A DNA stretch of 64,000 nucleotides from Corynebacterium urealyticum DSM 7109. GTDB lineage: Bacteria; Actinomycetota; Actinomycetes; Mycobacteriales; Mycobacteriaceae. The position numbers were made by a program, and so were the translations under genes. Below the pieces are notes generated by a model. That model saw only the letters and a program-made list of their open reading frames with translations. It was not told where the DNA came from and made no database searches. Every line of letters starts with the position of its first letter. Positions within the stretch are counted from its first letter, which is position 1. This document shows, piece by piece, positions 18,121 through 27,664 of the stretch. The stretch lies in NCBI RefSeq assembly GCF_000069945.1, contig NC_010545.1, positions 186,001 through 250,000 of the forward strand. The letters run 5' to 3'.

Positions 18121-18537
18121 TTAGCTCTTCCGCGTCCGGAGTCGGGCGATGCCACGCCAGCCGAAAAGCAGCAGGGCGGACATCAACGTGGCCACCAGGA
18201 TGAAGGACCAGTGGGGGACCGCCGCGTTGCGGATACCCCAAATGCCGAGTCCAGCAACGAGGCTGCCCAGCCACACGAAGACCCCGGTGCGCAGCGAGAA
18301 TCCAGCCGCACCCGCCCCCGTGGCGCGCAGGATAACCCAGACGATCGCCGCCCCCAGCATGAAGGGCCAGGCGGTGTCCAGCCAGCGCAGGACGCTGAAG
18401 CCCGAGCCGTCGTCGTGGGCCAAGCGCGCGAGCAGCGCGAAGATCAGCAGCGCCAGAAGATCCAGTACGGGCGCGAGAGCGCCGGAGGTTGGCGCGGTGG
18501 TGGTGGGGGCAGCAGCATTGTGCGGGGCAGTAGACAT
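18121..18537 (-). CDS. DUF3054 membrane protein
   Basis: A 138-aa integral membrane protein with about four hydrophobic helices, the last containing HWSFILVATLMSALLLFGWR. Size, topology and the conserved helix with W-P-F fit DUF3054, a family of unknown function widespread in actinobacteria. It starts 9 bp after the YbhN-like gene stop and is probably the last gene of the NYN-mmpL-ybhN-DUF3054 operon. Confidence 0.78.
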   Translation of the reverse strand: MSTAPHNAAAPTTTAPTSGALAPVLDLLALLIFALLARLAHDDGSGFSVLRWLDTAWPFMLGAAIVWVILRATGAGAAGFSLRTGVFVWLGSLVAGLGIWGIRNAAVPHWSFILVATLMSALLLFGWRGIARLRTRKS

Positions 18538-18546
18538 GCCCTCAGC

Positions 18547-19620
18547 TTAGCCGGAGGTGGGGCCGGGCTCGGATGCTGCCTTCTGGTCGTCGGCCGCGGC
18601 ACCTGGTGCCAGCTCGCGGGGGTTGGGCAGTTTTGCCACGAGGAAGATGATCCAACCCAGCCCCACGAGACCGACGAAGCTGAACATGCGGAAGACAATG
18701 ACGGCGGCGAAAGCCTGCCCGGAGGTCAGCCCTGCAACTGCCACGAGGGTACTGGTCAGCACGATGTCCACCGGGCCCAGCCCGCCCGGGGTGATCTGCG
18801 CCTGGCCGACCAACTTGGCGGAGATGAAGCTCAGCACCACTCCGGCGATCGGCGCCTTAGCGCCCACCGCGTAGGTGCAGGCCAATAGGCAGATGATCTC
18901 CAGGATCCAGTTCAGCAGAGACCAATTGATCGCCAGTGCGAGCTTCGGCAGCGGCAGCTCCACCGTCGCAAGCTGCTCGGAGAATCCCGCGAGCTGTTCC
19001 ACGTGCCGATCTTCCGGCTTCTTACGCCAGCGGTTGAAGCCCCGCAGTCGGGCGATCAGCCAGTCCTCCACCTTCTTGGGGTTGCGCGCGGCCCAATTCG
19101 TTAAGGACGCCAACACCACCAACACCACAAGCGAAACAGCCAACGTGAGTGGATTGACCTTCAGCCCAAGAAAGAAGACCGAGCCGATGCCCAGCAATGC
19201 CATGCCCGCACCCGCGAGCAGGCCGGAGAAGACCATGTACCAGCTAGCGATCACCGGCGTGGCGCCCCACTTCAGCTGCTCCCGGAAAATCATCGCCACG
19301 GAGATGGCAGGCCCGCCGGGAAGGGATGCAGACCAAGCATTCGCGACCAGCCCCAGCACATTGGCTGAGAGGCGCCGGACCTTGATCCCCGCCGAGCGCA
19401 GCAGCACGACCATGACCTCCGCCTGCGCGAACATCGACAGCAGGACGGTCACTACGGCGAGCAGCAGCCAGCGGTTATCAGCAGCCTTGAGCTCCTCCCA
19501 CCCGTTTTCCAGGAAGCCGAAGTGGCGGTGCGCCATGAACGCGATGGCGACGAGCACCGCCAGCGAGATGGCGATCCGGGTGAGGGGGGAGCGGAGGAAG
19601 GCGGAGGTCTTGGCGAGCAC
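18547..19620 (-). CDS. YbhN/UPF0104 (lysylphosphatidylglycerol synthase TM-like) membrane protein
   Basis: The 357-aa protein has about eight membrane helices and matches the flippase-like membrane half of MprF (UPF0104/YbhN, AglD family), without the catalytic aminoacyltransferase half. Conserved elements include the SLPGGPAISVAMIFREQL and QAQITPGGLGPVDIVLTS loops. Members of this family are thought to move or bind lipids. The start is GTG 19620, overlapping the TAG stop of the MmpL gene by one base, so translation is coupled. Together with the MmpL3-type exporter this suggests a role in envelope lipid traffic, an inference only. Confidence 0.85.
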   Translation of the reverse strand: MLAKTSAFLRSPLTRIAISLAVLVAIAFMAHRHFGFLENGWEELKAADNRWLLLAVVTVLLSMFAQAEVMVVLLRSAGIKVRRLSANVLGLVANAWSASLPGGPAISVAMIFREQLKWGATPVIASWYMVFSGLLAGAGMALLGIGSVFFLGLKVNPLTLAVSLVVLVVLASLTNWAARNPKKVEDWLIARLRGFNRWRKKPEDRHVEQLAGFSEQLATVELPLPKLALAINWSLLNWILEIICLLACTYAVGAKAPIAGVVLSFISAKLVGQAQITPGGLGPVDIVLTSTLVAVAGLTSGQAFAAVIVFRMFSFVGLVGLGWIIFLVAKLPNPRELAPGAAADDQKAASEPGPTSG

Positions 19621-22280
19621 TAGTCCTGGCGACCCTCCCCGCGGCGCCCCTCCTCACGGCGCCCCTCCTCACGACGTCTCAGCTCCGCCATGAGTTGCTC
19701 GAAGGGCACGGTGCGCCCGCGCTGCCCGGAGTTCTCATCCTCCGGTGCAACAGTCGGCTCAGCAGCAGCCTCGTTGTCTGTGTCGACGTCGCCCTCGACG
19801 TCGGTCTCAACGTCTGCCTCGGATGCCACGTCGGCGGTGGTCATTGCGTCGACGTCGGCATCTGTGGCGGCCGCGTCCTCGTCGTCCGTGTCCTCCGCGT
19901 GGTCCTCGTCCGCAGCTTCGACGTCCTCCGCGAACTCGGCATCCTCGGTGCGCTCACCGTCGACGTCCACGTCCTCGTGCTCATCTTCGGCGTGCGCCTC
20001 GGGGAGCGGTTCCGGCAGGGGCTCCCGCTGGCCGGAGTGCTCCGGGGCGGTCTCGGTGGCGGCCCCACCGGCCGGGGCAGCAGCACCCGCCGCCGCAGGC
20101 GCGCCAGCACCCACCAGGGCCGGCTCGGCGGCACCCACGGCGACCGGGGAATCGGCGAGCTGCTCGTTGTGACCAACCTTCTCGGACAGCCGCTGTACCC
20201 AGCGGGGTGCCCACCAGTTGTCCTCGCGCAGCATGTGCATCACGGCCGGGACCAGCAACAGGCGGATGACGGTGGCGTCCAAAATGAGGGCCGTGATCAT
20301 GCCGTAGGCGATGTACTTCATCATCACGATGTCCGAGAAGCCGAAGGCGCCCGCGACCACGATCATGATCAGGGCGGCGGCGGTGATGATGCCGCCGGTA
20401 TTCGCCACGCCGAAGCGGATCGAACGGTCGGTGCTCTCCCCGTGGGAGCGGGCCTCCACCATGCGGGAGACCAGGAAGACCTCGTAGTCCGTGGACAAGC
20501 CAAAGAGGATTGCCACGATGAGCACCAGGATCGGGCTCATCAGTGGGCCCGGGGTGAAGTTGAACAGGTCCGCGCCCACACCGTCGACGAAGAGCAGGGT
20601 CAGCACGCCCAGGGTCGCGCCGATGCCCAGCACGTTCATGATCACGGCCTTCGCCGGGATGATCAGCGAGCCGAAGACCAGCGCCATGAGCACGAAACTG
20701 ACCACCACGATGTAGAGCATCATCCACGGCAGCTTGTCGAACAGGGCCTGGATGGACTCCTGCTCCATGGCCGGGGTGCCGGCGACCAGCACCTCGGCGC
20801 CCTCGGCATTCAGGTCCTCCAGCTCCTCGACGATGCGCTTGTAGTCATCGCGGTCGGCGATGCCGGTGGACAGCACCGTCGTGTCGTCCTTCGTCGGCTG
20901 CGTGACGCGGAACGGACCAGTCAGCCCGGTGATGTCGTTGGCCTCCCGGTAGACCTGGGCCACCGCCTGCTGATCGCCCTGAATGACGAGCTTGATCGGG
21001 TCGGTGCGGAAGGCCGGGAACTTCTCGTCGAAGTTATTCTGCGCCACACGAGTGGTCTCGTTCGGCGGCAGGTAGGTCTCGTTGATTCCGCCGAACTTGA
21101 TGCCAGCCATCGGGGCGGTCAGGGCCAGCAGCAGCGCGACCAGCAGGAAGGTCACGGCCTTGGAGTGGCGCATCGCGAAGGCCGGGATGCGACCCCAGAT
21201 GGTGTTGATCTGCTCGTCGCGGGTGCGGGTCTTGTGCTTGCGCACCGCCCACTTATCGATGTTGTGGCCCAGCATGCCGAAGATGCTCGGCAGCACCATC
21301 ACGGAGAGCAGCGCAGCCAGGCCGACCGCGCTCATCGCGCCGAAGGCCACGGACTTCAGGAAAGCCTGCGGGAAGATCAGCAGGCCGGAGAGCGCGACGG
21401 CCACCATCGCCGCGGAGAAGACCACCGTCTTGCCGGCCGTCGCGGTGGTGTTTCGCACCGCGGTGGGGACGTCGCTGCCCTCGGCGAGCTCCTCGCGGAA
21501 GCGGGAGACCATGAACAGGCCGTAGTCGATCGCCAGGCCCAGGCCCAGCAGGGTGACGACGGAGATCGCGAAGACGTTGATCTGCGTGGCCGCCGCCAGC
21601 AGGGAAAGCACGCCCAGGGAGCCGAGGATGGACAGCACGCCCACCAGCAGCGGCATCAGCGCGGCGATCACGCCACCGAAGACGATGAGCAGCAGCACGC
21701 CGACCGCCGGCAGGGCGTAGATCTCGGCGCGGGAAATGTCCCGGGACATGCCGGAATCCAGCGCGCCGGCCACCGCGGTCTGACCCGCGATCTCCGTCCT
21801 CAGTCCCGGCACCTCGATCTTGGCCAGGTCATCCTCGATGGCGCGCAGGTTGTTCAGGACGTCCTCGTCCTCACCCTTCATCGCCAGGGAAGCGAAGGCG
21901 GCGTCGCCCTCCGGGGTGGCCATTTGGCGTGGCCCGTTGGCCCAGTAGGAGTTGATCGTGCGGATGTTATCCGGGTACTTCTCCTCCAGGGCGGTCAGCT
22001 GCTTCGTTAGCGATTCCTTGACCTCCGGGGTGGTCACCGACTGCGGCTTGTCGCCCGTGACCAGCAGAATCACGTCGCCCGAGTCATCGCGACCGAAGAT
22101 CTCCTCCTCGATCTCCTTCGCCCGGGTGGACTGCGAGCCGGGGTCGTCCCAACCCTCCTGGCTCAGCCGGTCGTCCAGCTGCGTGCCCACGGTCGCGAAG
22201 AGCGCGAGCACCGCCGCGATGATGACCAGCGGGATGACCCGGCGGAAACGGTAGGCGAAATTTCCCCAAGCGCTAAACAT
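19620..22280 (-). CDS. cmpL1: MmpL3-type RND transporter (trehalose monomycolate exporter)
   Basis: The 886-aa transporter of the MMPL/RND superfamily likely flips trehalose monocorynomycolate across the inner membrane. ATG 22280 has CGGAGAA upstream and overlaps the NYN gene by 8 nt. Two six-helix halves with periplasmic loops are visible. The proton-relay Asp-Tyr pairs of MmpL3 are conserved: D252-Y253 in helix 4 and D598-Y599 in helix 10. After the last helix a cytoplasmic tail of about 180 residues begins Ala/Pro-rich, continues with a strongly acidic Asp/Glu/Ala/Val run and ends with a basic Arg/Glu/Gly segment. The neighbours trmB and NYN match the M. tuberculosis mmpL3 region (Rv0206c-Rv0208c), supporting the MmpL3/CmpL1 assignment over other paralogues. 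Confidence 0.9.
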   Translation of the reverse strand: MFSAWGNFAYRFRRVIPLVIIAAVLALFATVGTQLDDRLSQEGWDDPGSQSTRAKEIEEEIFGRDDSGDVILLVTGDKPQSVTTPEVKESLTKQLTALEEKYPDNIRTINSYWANGPRQMATPEGDAAFASLAMKGEDEDVLNNLRAIEDDLAKIEVPGLRTEIAGQTAVAGALDSGMSRDISRAEIYALPAVGVLLLIVFGGVIAALMPLLVGVLSILGSLGVLSLLAAATQINVFAISVVTLLGLGLAIDYGLFMVSRFREELAEGSDVPTAVRNTTATAGKTVVFSAAMVAVALSGLLIFPQAFLKSVAFGAMSAVGLAALLSVMVLPSIFGMLGHNIDKWAVRKHKTRTRDEQINTIWGRIPAFAMRHSKAVTFLLVALLLALTAPMAGIKFGGINETYLPPNETTRVAQNNFDEKFPAFRTDPIKLVIQGDQQAVAQVYREANDITGLTGPFRVTQPTKDDTTVLSTGIADRDDYKRIVEELEDLNAEGAEVLVAGTPAMEQESIQALFDKLPWMMLYIVVVSFVLMALVFGSLIIPAKAVIMNVLGIGATLGVLTLLFVDGVGADLFNFTPGPLMSPILVLIVAILFGLSTDYEVFLVSRMVEARSHGESTDRSIRFGVANTGGIITAAALIMIVVAGAFGFSDIVMMKYIAYGMITALILDATVIRLLLVPAVMHMLREDNWWAPRWVQRLSEKVGHNEQLADSPVAVGAAEPALVGAGAPAAAGAAAPAGGAATETAPEHSGQREPLPEPLPEAHAEDEHEDVDVDGERTEDAEFAEDVEAADEDHAEDTDDEDAAATDADVDAMTTADVASEADVETDVEGDVDTDNEAAAEPTVAPEDENSGQRGRTVPFEQLMAELRRREEGRREEGRRGEGRQD

Positions 22281-23019
22281 GGAAGTTGTTCTCCGAAGGG
22301 TTGTGGTGGTTGTTGTCCCTGCGCTCGGCAAGCGCAGTCAGCGGGCGGAAAGGCTGCAGCCAAGCGCCCTCGTCCGGCAGGTTGTCCAGGCTCACGCGCG
22401 GCAGCGGTTCGCGGAAGACTCCGGGGATATCCTCCAGGTCCACGAAACGCAGCTTCTCGTTGCCCAGCACCCAGGCGACATGCTCCCGGAAGCCGATGAC
22501 GGTGACGGGGATGTCCTCGGAGAGCTCCTCCAGGGTCTCCCGGAAGTTCTGGCCGTCCGCGCTGGCGACGATCAGCCCGTCGAGAATGCCCTCCGAGTGA
22601 CGGCGACGGATGAGGTCCAGCATGTCGGCGTCGACGTCCGATTCCTCGGTGATCTTGGGCTTGGCGAAGACCGCGAAGCCCACGTTGCGCAGGGCTTCCA
22701 CCCAAGGGCGGACGACGTCAGCGCCACCGGGGGTGATGTTCGTGAAGACGGTCGCCTCGGGCTCGATGAGCTCCTCGCCACTGAGGCCGAAGTCCTCGTT
22801 GAGCTGCTGGGTTTCGTCGATGACCCAGCGGCCTACCGCGTCGAAGCGGGGACGGTGGGCGGCGGTGGGGCGAGCCCCCAGGATCGCGCCCAGCCCCATG
22901 TCGATATTCGGGGCATCCCACACCAACAGGAGGGTGGGGCGGGTCTCGGTGGCGGCACCGTAGGAGCGATGCTGCTCCCCGACGGTGGTGCCGGAACCGG
23001 AAGAAGAAGGACTAGTCAT
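22273..23019 (-). CDS. NYN/PIN-like domain protein (Rv0207c type)
   Basis: The 248-aa protein contains a NYN domain, a PIN-like nuclease fold: LLVWDAPNIDMGLG holds the first Asp, further acidic residues occur at DVDADML and DGLIVASADGQNF. NYN proteins are predicted metal-dependent ribonucleases, but activity of this branch is not established. ATG 23019 gives the family-like start and lacks a clear ribosome site, so the transcript may be leaderless. The gene lies between trmB and the MmpL3-type gene, as Rv0207c does in mycobacteria, and its stop overlaps the mmpL start. That conserved coupling links it to mycolate export in an unknown way. Confidence 0.8.
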   Translation of the reverse strand: MTSPSSSGSGTTVGEQHRSYGAATETRPTLLLVWDAPNIDMGLGAILGARPTAAHRPRFDAVGRWVIDETQQLNEDFGLSGEELIEPEATVFTNITPGGADVVRPWVEALRNVGFAVFAKPKITEESDVDADMLDLIRRRHSEGILDGLIVASADGQNFRETLEELSEDIPVTVIGFREHVAWVLGNEKLRFVDLEDIPGVFREPLPRVSLDNLPDEGAWLQPFRPLTALAERRDNNHHNPSENNFHV

Positions 23020-23157
23020 ATGCGGGATAAATTGTGATGAAACGTTGTCAGCGGTGAGAAAACCACTTAAGAAAAATCTGGAATAGGGATCAATCCAAAC
23101 TACCACCGGTTACCCCGCGTCCCTAGGAGCTATTTCCCAGGGAAGACTAACGAGCGG

Positions 23158-24015
23158 CTACTTCTTCGTCCACAGGTATTCCTTAATAGTGTGCTCCTTG
23201 CGCAGGCCCTTGTCCTCGAACTTCGTGAGCAGCTGGCGGTCCACCAACTGGCCGAGGTGGCCGCGCCCGTCGTCTGCTCCGCTGGCGAGCTCCTCGGGCC
23301 AACCGATGTATTCGAGCTGCGGCTCTGCGTTCACGAGCTCGTCGATCCACTCGGCGTACTCCGCGTGATCGGTGGCGATGTGCAGGATGCCGCCCGGGCG
23401 CAGCCGGCTGGCGATGAGGTGCAGCGTGCCGGTCTGCACGATGCGGCGCTTGTGGTGGCGGGCCTTGGGCCACGGGTCCGGGAAGAAGATACGCACCCCG
23501 GCCAGGGACTCGGGCCGGAACATGCGCTGCAGCACCTCCACGCCGTCGCCCTTGATCATGCGGATGTTCTCGATCCCTTCGCGGCTGACCGCACCGACGA
23601 GCTTGGCCAGGCCGGGGCGGTAGAGCTCGACGGCGACGATGTTCTTATCGGTCTCCAGCGGGGCCATCGCGGCGGTGGAGGTGCCGGTGCCGGAGCCGAT
23701 CTCCACGATCGTGTCTGCATGGCGGCCGAACCATTCATCCAGGTCGATGTACTGCTCGTTGACCTGCTCGTCGAGCTCCTTGCCTAGGCGCGGCCAGTTG
23801 GCTTCCCAGGTGGCCTCCTGGTTATCGGTGAGCGTGCCGCGGCGGAAGGCGAAGCTGGATAGCCGTGGGTAGTCGCGGCCGTCGTTGAACACCGTCTGAA
23901 GTGGGCGCCTGCCGGTGCCTCCGGTAACTTCCGTCGCCGGTGCGGAGTTTTCTTCCGAAAGGGCTTGCTGGTGGTCGTCCTGTGGGGAATTATTGGAGCT
24001 AGTCATCGTCATCAT
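23158..24015 (-). CDS. trmB: tRNA (guanine-N7)-methyltransferase TrmB
   Basis: The 285-aa enzyme makes m7G46 in the variable loop of tRNA using S-adenosylmethionine. The SAM-binding loop [13 protein letters not shown] and the family signature [15 protein letters not shown] are clear, as is the downstream [12 protein letters not shown] block. Starts at ATG 24015, 24012 or 24006 are equally possible; the much longer open frame beyond them is antisense to the next gene and not believed. The N-terminal 45 residues are low-complexity. It is transcribed toward the NYN-mmpL genes with a gap of about 140 bp. Confidence 0.93.
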
Positions 24016-24121
24016 TCTTGCAGATGGTCTGGTTTTCCGGGAGTTTCGGCGTGGGGTACGCCGCCCGGGGCCTAAGGCGATGGGGGAGAGCCCGGGACAA
24101 GCCCGGGGAAATGGGGGAAAG

Positions 24122-24976
24122 ATGAAGACTATTGCCGTGATCGGCCCGGACGAGGCCGAGGCGAAGAAGGTCGCCGAGCAGCTCACCGGGGTGCGGGCGG
24201 TGCCGGGGGCGGGGCCTGGGAAGGACATCGACGGGGTCGTCGCTGTCGCGGGGGAGCCCACCGAGGATGCCGTGGAGATCGTCCAGGCTGTCGCCCGCAA
24301 CATCGGGGTGGTCGCGGTGCTCAGCGATCACCGCTGGCCCAACATCCCGGGGGTTCATGTGCTTGGCTCCCAGGACGTCGCCGGTCTACAGCGGTTGATC
24401 GACCGGCTCTACGTGGACGCTAAACAGTGGGAGCTGGCGGCGCGCCGGGCGGATCAGCAGCGCCTCGAGCAGGTCCGCGTCGCGATCCGGCTGCGGATGC
24501 AACGTTTCATCAGGGAGGGGTGCTCCGCTGCGGATCTGGGGGAGCCTGGCTCAGGTGGCCGCGAGCTGGTCCACCGGCGCTTCCTTGCGGAGCTGCGGGT
24601 TGCGGTCTTAAGCCAAGGGGTTCTGTGCCCGCCGGTGGATACCGCGCTGCCGCCGGCCGCCAAGCCGGTGGAAGTGCCCGGCCGTGCCGCGCAACTGGCC
24701 ACTCTGGCAGCTGGAGTACTGGGGGCGGTCGGCCTGCTGTTCGCGGTGGGTCGGCTGGCAGGGTACCCGTGGTTGGGGCTCAGCCTGGGGCTGCTCGCGG
24801 CGGTGGCGCTGGGATGGTTCCGGCTCAGCGCGCAGCAGCGGGCTATCGACCAGGCCCAACGAGAAGCGGATTTCCGCATGCTGCAGGAAGCCTGGGGCGC
24901 ACAAGTAACAGAGACGATCACCCGCATGAACATTCCGCGGGTGGCTGAGCAGCTGGCGCTGCGAACGGGGGCATAA
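24122..24976 (+). CDS. conserved membrane protein of unknown function
   Basis: The 284-aa protein starts at ATG 24122 behind a strong GGGGGAAAG site. The N-terminal 100 residues ([21 protein letters not shown]) look like an alpha/beta nucleotide-binding fold but lack a Walker A motif. Then comes a charged, Arg/Gln-rich helical region, two adjacent membrane helices at about 195-240 ([20 protein letters not shown] and the following helix), and a C-terminal cytoplasmic helical tail. This is a dynamin/GTPase-accessory-like layout, but no family can be named. It is divergent from trmB and is followed 3 bp later by a small DUF6802-like gene, so the two form a probable operon. Confidence 0.75.
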
Positions 24977-24979
24977 AGC

Positions 24980-25360
24980 ATGGATTTTCTGGGCGATATT
25001 TTTTCCCATCTACCGGCGGAACCGGGTGCCGCGGGGAGGCAGGACATGGTCTTCTCCGTGGCTGGTTCGGAATACGCCATCCCCAACCCGCAGGGCTTAG
25101 ACTCTGCGACATTCACCGGCGAAGATGGGGTCACCACCGTCTCTGACCTGGACGGCGACGGGCACGTGGACTACGTCAGCAACGTCTCCTATGACGGCAC
25201 GTGGACGGCCTGGCGTCCTGACGGGGTGGCGGATGAGACGGAAAACAGACATCACATGGGTGAGCCCGTGGAGGGGGCGGCTGAATCTACCCCCAATGAG
25301 GTGAGCAAAACCTGGAATGCTGGGCGGTGGGAGTGTGTGGACCGGGGGGAGTGGGGCTAG
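24980..25360 (+). CDS. small DUF6802-like protein
   Basis: The 126-aa protein lacks a signal peptide. Its centre carries a Ca-binding-like acidic repeat, SDLDGDGHVDYVS, followed by GTWTAWRPDG, the pattern I associate with the corynebacterial DUF6802 family. The C-terminal 40 residues are polar. It starts 3 bp after the preceding stop, within the same transcript. The role is unknown; the DGDG pattern suggests binding of a divalent ion. Confidence 0.65.
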   Translation: MDFLGDIFSHLPAEPGAAGRQDMVFSVAGSEYAIPNPQGLDSATFTGEDGVTTVSDLDGDGHVDYVSNVSYDGTWTAWRPDGVADETENRHHMGEPVEGAAESTPNEVSKTWNAGRWECVDRGEWG

Positions 25361-25586
25361 TGTGGGGGTGAAGAAAAACTCTGCGCATCAGCGCTCATCA
25401 GTATGAATGAGCACCTCAGCGGCCGCGGCGCGATTCAGCGCGCCGGGGCAGGGGATGCAGGCTCGGCTGGAGTAGCCCACGCAAAGGTGGATAATTCCGG
25501 CTGACCCGTGAGTCTGGTCCCCACATCCGCGCTCAGAACCGATAGTGTTGAGCCAGAGAATTAGCCGAGCGTAAGGAAAATATTCG

Positions 25587-27410
25587 ATGACCATCCGAGG
25601 GCTTGTCGGCGAGGCACCCACCAAGAACCAGGAGCTGCTGGACTGGATCGAAGAATCCGTAGAGCTGTTCCAGCCGGACTCCGTCGTATTTTGTGACGGC
25701 TCCGACGAGGAGTGGAACCGGCTAGCCGAGCAGCTGGTCGAGGGAGGCACCCTCATCAAGCTGGACGAGGAGGCACAGCCGAATAGCTTCCTCGCGCGCT
25801 CCAACCCGGCCGACGTGGCTCGCGTCGAATCCCGCACCTTCATCTGCTCCGAGAAGGAGGAGGACGCCGGCCCGACCAATAACTGGGTCGAGCCAGAGAA
25901 GATGCGCGAGGAGATGCGCCAGCACTTCTCCGGCTCCATGCGCGGCCGCACGATGTACGTCGTCCCGTTCTGCATGGGCCCGATCTCTGACCCGGAGCCG
26001 AAGCTGGGCATCGAGCTCACCGACTCCGCCTACGTCGTGATGTCCATGCGCATCATGACCCGCATGGGTGCAGAGGCTCTGGCGAAGATCGACGAGACCG
26101 GTCAGTTCGTCAAGGGCTGGCACAGTGTCGGCGCTCCGCTGGAGCCGGGCGAGAAGGACGTCCCGTGGCCGTGCAATGACACGAAGTACATCACCCACTT
26201 CCCGGAGGACCGCGAGATCTGGTCCTACGGCTCCGGCTACGGCGGCAACGCCATCCTGGCCAAGAAGTGCTACGCCCTGCGCATCGCGACCGTCATGGGC
26301 CGCGACGAGGGGTGGATGGCCGAGCACATGCTGATCCTGAAGCTGATCAGCCCGGAGGATAAGGCGTACTACATCTGTGCCGCCTTCCCGTCTGCCTGCG
26401 GTAAGACCAACCTGGCGATGCTGCAGCCGACGATCCCGGGCTGGCGAGCGGAGGTCGTCGGTGACGACATCGCGTGGCTGCGCTTCGGCGAGGACGGCCG
26501 CCTGTACGCCGTGAACCCGGAGAACGGCTTCTTCGGCGTGGCACCGGGCACCAACTACGCCTCCAACCCGGTCGCGATGAAGACCATGGAGCCGGGCAAC
26601 ACCCTGTACACCAACGTCGGCCTGACCGACGACAAGAACGTCTGGTGGGAGGGCCTGGAGAACAAGCCGGAGCACCTCATCGACTGGCTGGGCAACGAGT
26701 GGACCCCGGAGTCCGAGGACAAGGCCGCTCACCCGAACTCCCGCTACTGCTCGCCGATCTCCCAGTGCCCGACCGCGGCACCGGAGTACGACGACCACCG
26801 CGGCGTGCCGGTCTCCGCGATCCTGTTCGGTGGCCGCCGCGCGGACACCGTCCCGCTGGTGACCCAGGCCCGCGACTGGAACCACGCCACCTTCATCGGC
26901 GCGACGATGGCTTCCGGCCAGACCGCCGCTGCAGCCGAGGCAGCGGTGGGCTCCCTGCGTCACGACCCGATGGCCATGCTGCCGTTCATCGGCTACAACG
27001 CCGGTGACTACCTGCAGCACTGGATCAACATGGGCGAAAAGGGCGGCGACAAGATGCCAGAGGTCTTCCTGGTCAACTGGTTCCGCCGCGGCGAGGATGG
27101 CCGCTTCCTGTGGCCGGGCTTCGGCGAGAACTCCCGCGTCCTGAAGTGGATTGTCGACCGCATCGAGGGCCGCGTCGAGGCCGACGAGACCGTGGTTGGC
27201 TACACCGCTCGTTTCGAGGACCTCGACACCGAGGGCCTCTCCGAGCCGGAGGAGGACATCCGCGAGGCGCTGAGCGTCCACCCAGAGGAGTGGGACCGCG
27301 ACGTGGCCTCCAACGAGGAGTGGCTGAAGTTCCTGGGCCCGAAGGTTCCGGCCGAGGTCTGGGAGCAGCACGAGGCGCTGAAGCAGCGCATCGCAGCTGC
27401 CAAGAGCTAA
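25587..27410 (+). CDS. pckG: phosphoenolpyruvate carboxykinase (GTP)
   Basis: The 607-aa enzyme converts oxaloacetate and GTP to PEP, CO2 and GDP, the first step of gluconeogenesis from acetate or fatty acids. The hallmark kinase loop [13 protein letters not shown] (about residue 270) with the active-site Cys, the metal-binding GDDIAWL, and the [12 protein letters not shown] block identify the GTP-dependent family. ATG 25587 follows AAGGAAAAT. The 226-bp upstream gap contains the promoter but I could not fix its elements. Together with aceA, aceB, fadA and fadB in this window it completes growth on acetate or fatty acids. A terminator follows. Confidence 0.97.
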   Translation: MTIRGLVGEAPTKNQELLDWIEESVELFQPDSVVFCDGSDEEWNRLAEQLVEGGTLIKLDEEAQPNSFLARSNPADVARVESRTFICSEKEEDAGPTNNWVEPEKMREEMRQHFSGSMRGRTMYVVPFCMGPISDPEPKLGIELTDSAYVVMSMRIMTRMGAEALAKIDETGQFVKGWHSVGAPLEPGEKDVPWPCNDTKYITHFPEDREIWSYGSGYGGNAILAKKCYALRIATVMGRDEGWMAEHMLILKLISPEDKAYYICAAFPSACGKTNLAMLQPTIPGWRAEVVGDDIAWLRFGEDGRLYAVNPENGFFGVAPGTNYASNPVAMKTMEPGNTLYTNVGLTDDKNVWWEGLENKPEHLIDWLGNEWTPESEDKAAHPNSRYCSPISQCPTAAPEYDDHRGVPVSAILFGGRRADTVPLVTQARDWNHATFIGATMASGQTAAAAEAAVGSLRHDPMAMLPFIGYNAGDYLQHWINMGEKGGDKMPEVFLVNWFRRGEDGRFLWPGFGENSRVLKWIVDRIEGRVEADETVVGYTARFEDLDTEGLSEPEEDIREALSVHPEEWDRDVASNEEWLKFLGPKVPAEVWEQHEALKQRIAAAKS

Positions 27411-27431
27411 GCGCTTAACGCCTTCAATACG

Positions 27432-27464
27432 ACGGCCCCTGCCCGCTGGGTGGGGGCCGTTTTC
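27432..27464 (+). terminator. pckG terminator
   Basis: ACGGCCCC and GGGGCCGT form an 8-bp stem followed by TTTCG, just after the pckG stop. Confidence 0.75.
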
Positions 27465-27581
27465 GTGCTTAGGGGGCTTGCCGCGGGCGGGCTGGTAGCA
27501 CGCGAGGCCAACCCTGGCAGCTGCATAGCTGGCAGGTGCCCGTCTGCGTAGACACCGAAGGCCCAGTCCACTAGAACCACC

Positions 27582-27632
27582 TGTAGAAAGAACAACACCC
27601 CGGCGCCACCATTGCGGCGGAGCCGGGGTGAG
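27582..27632 (-). terminator. ahpF terminator
   Basis: CACCCCGGC (from 27596) and GCCGGGGTG (to 27630) form a stem. On the minus strand it is followed by TTGTTCTTTC, a suitable tail. It lies 33 bp beyond the ahpF stop. The stretch between this hairpin and the pckG terminator shows no gene. Confidence 0.7.
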
Positions 27633-27664
27633 TGCTTAGTAACCCGGGGGCTTAGCAGCGGAGA

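Noticed and set aside
19695..22010. 771-codon open frame antisense to the MmpL3-type gene
   Set aside because: Product is His/Asp/Arg/Gln-rich shadow sequence; the membrane transporter on the other strand is clear.
27465..27595. Short reading frame between pckG and ahpF
   Set aside because: It spans two terminator hairpins and has no start signal or recognisable product.
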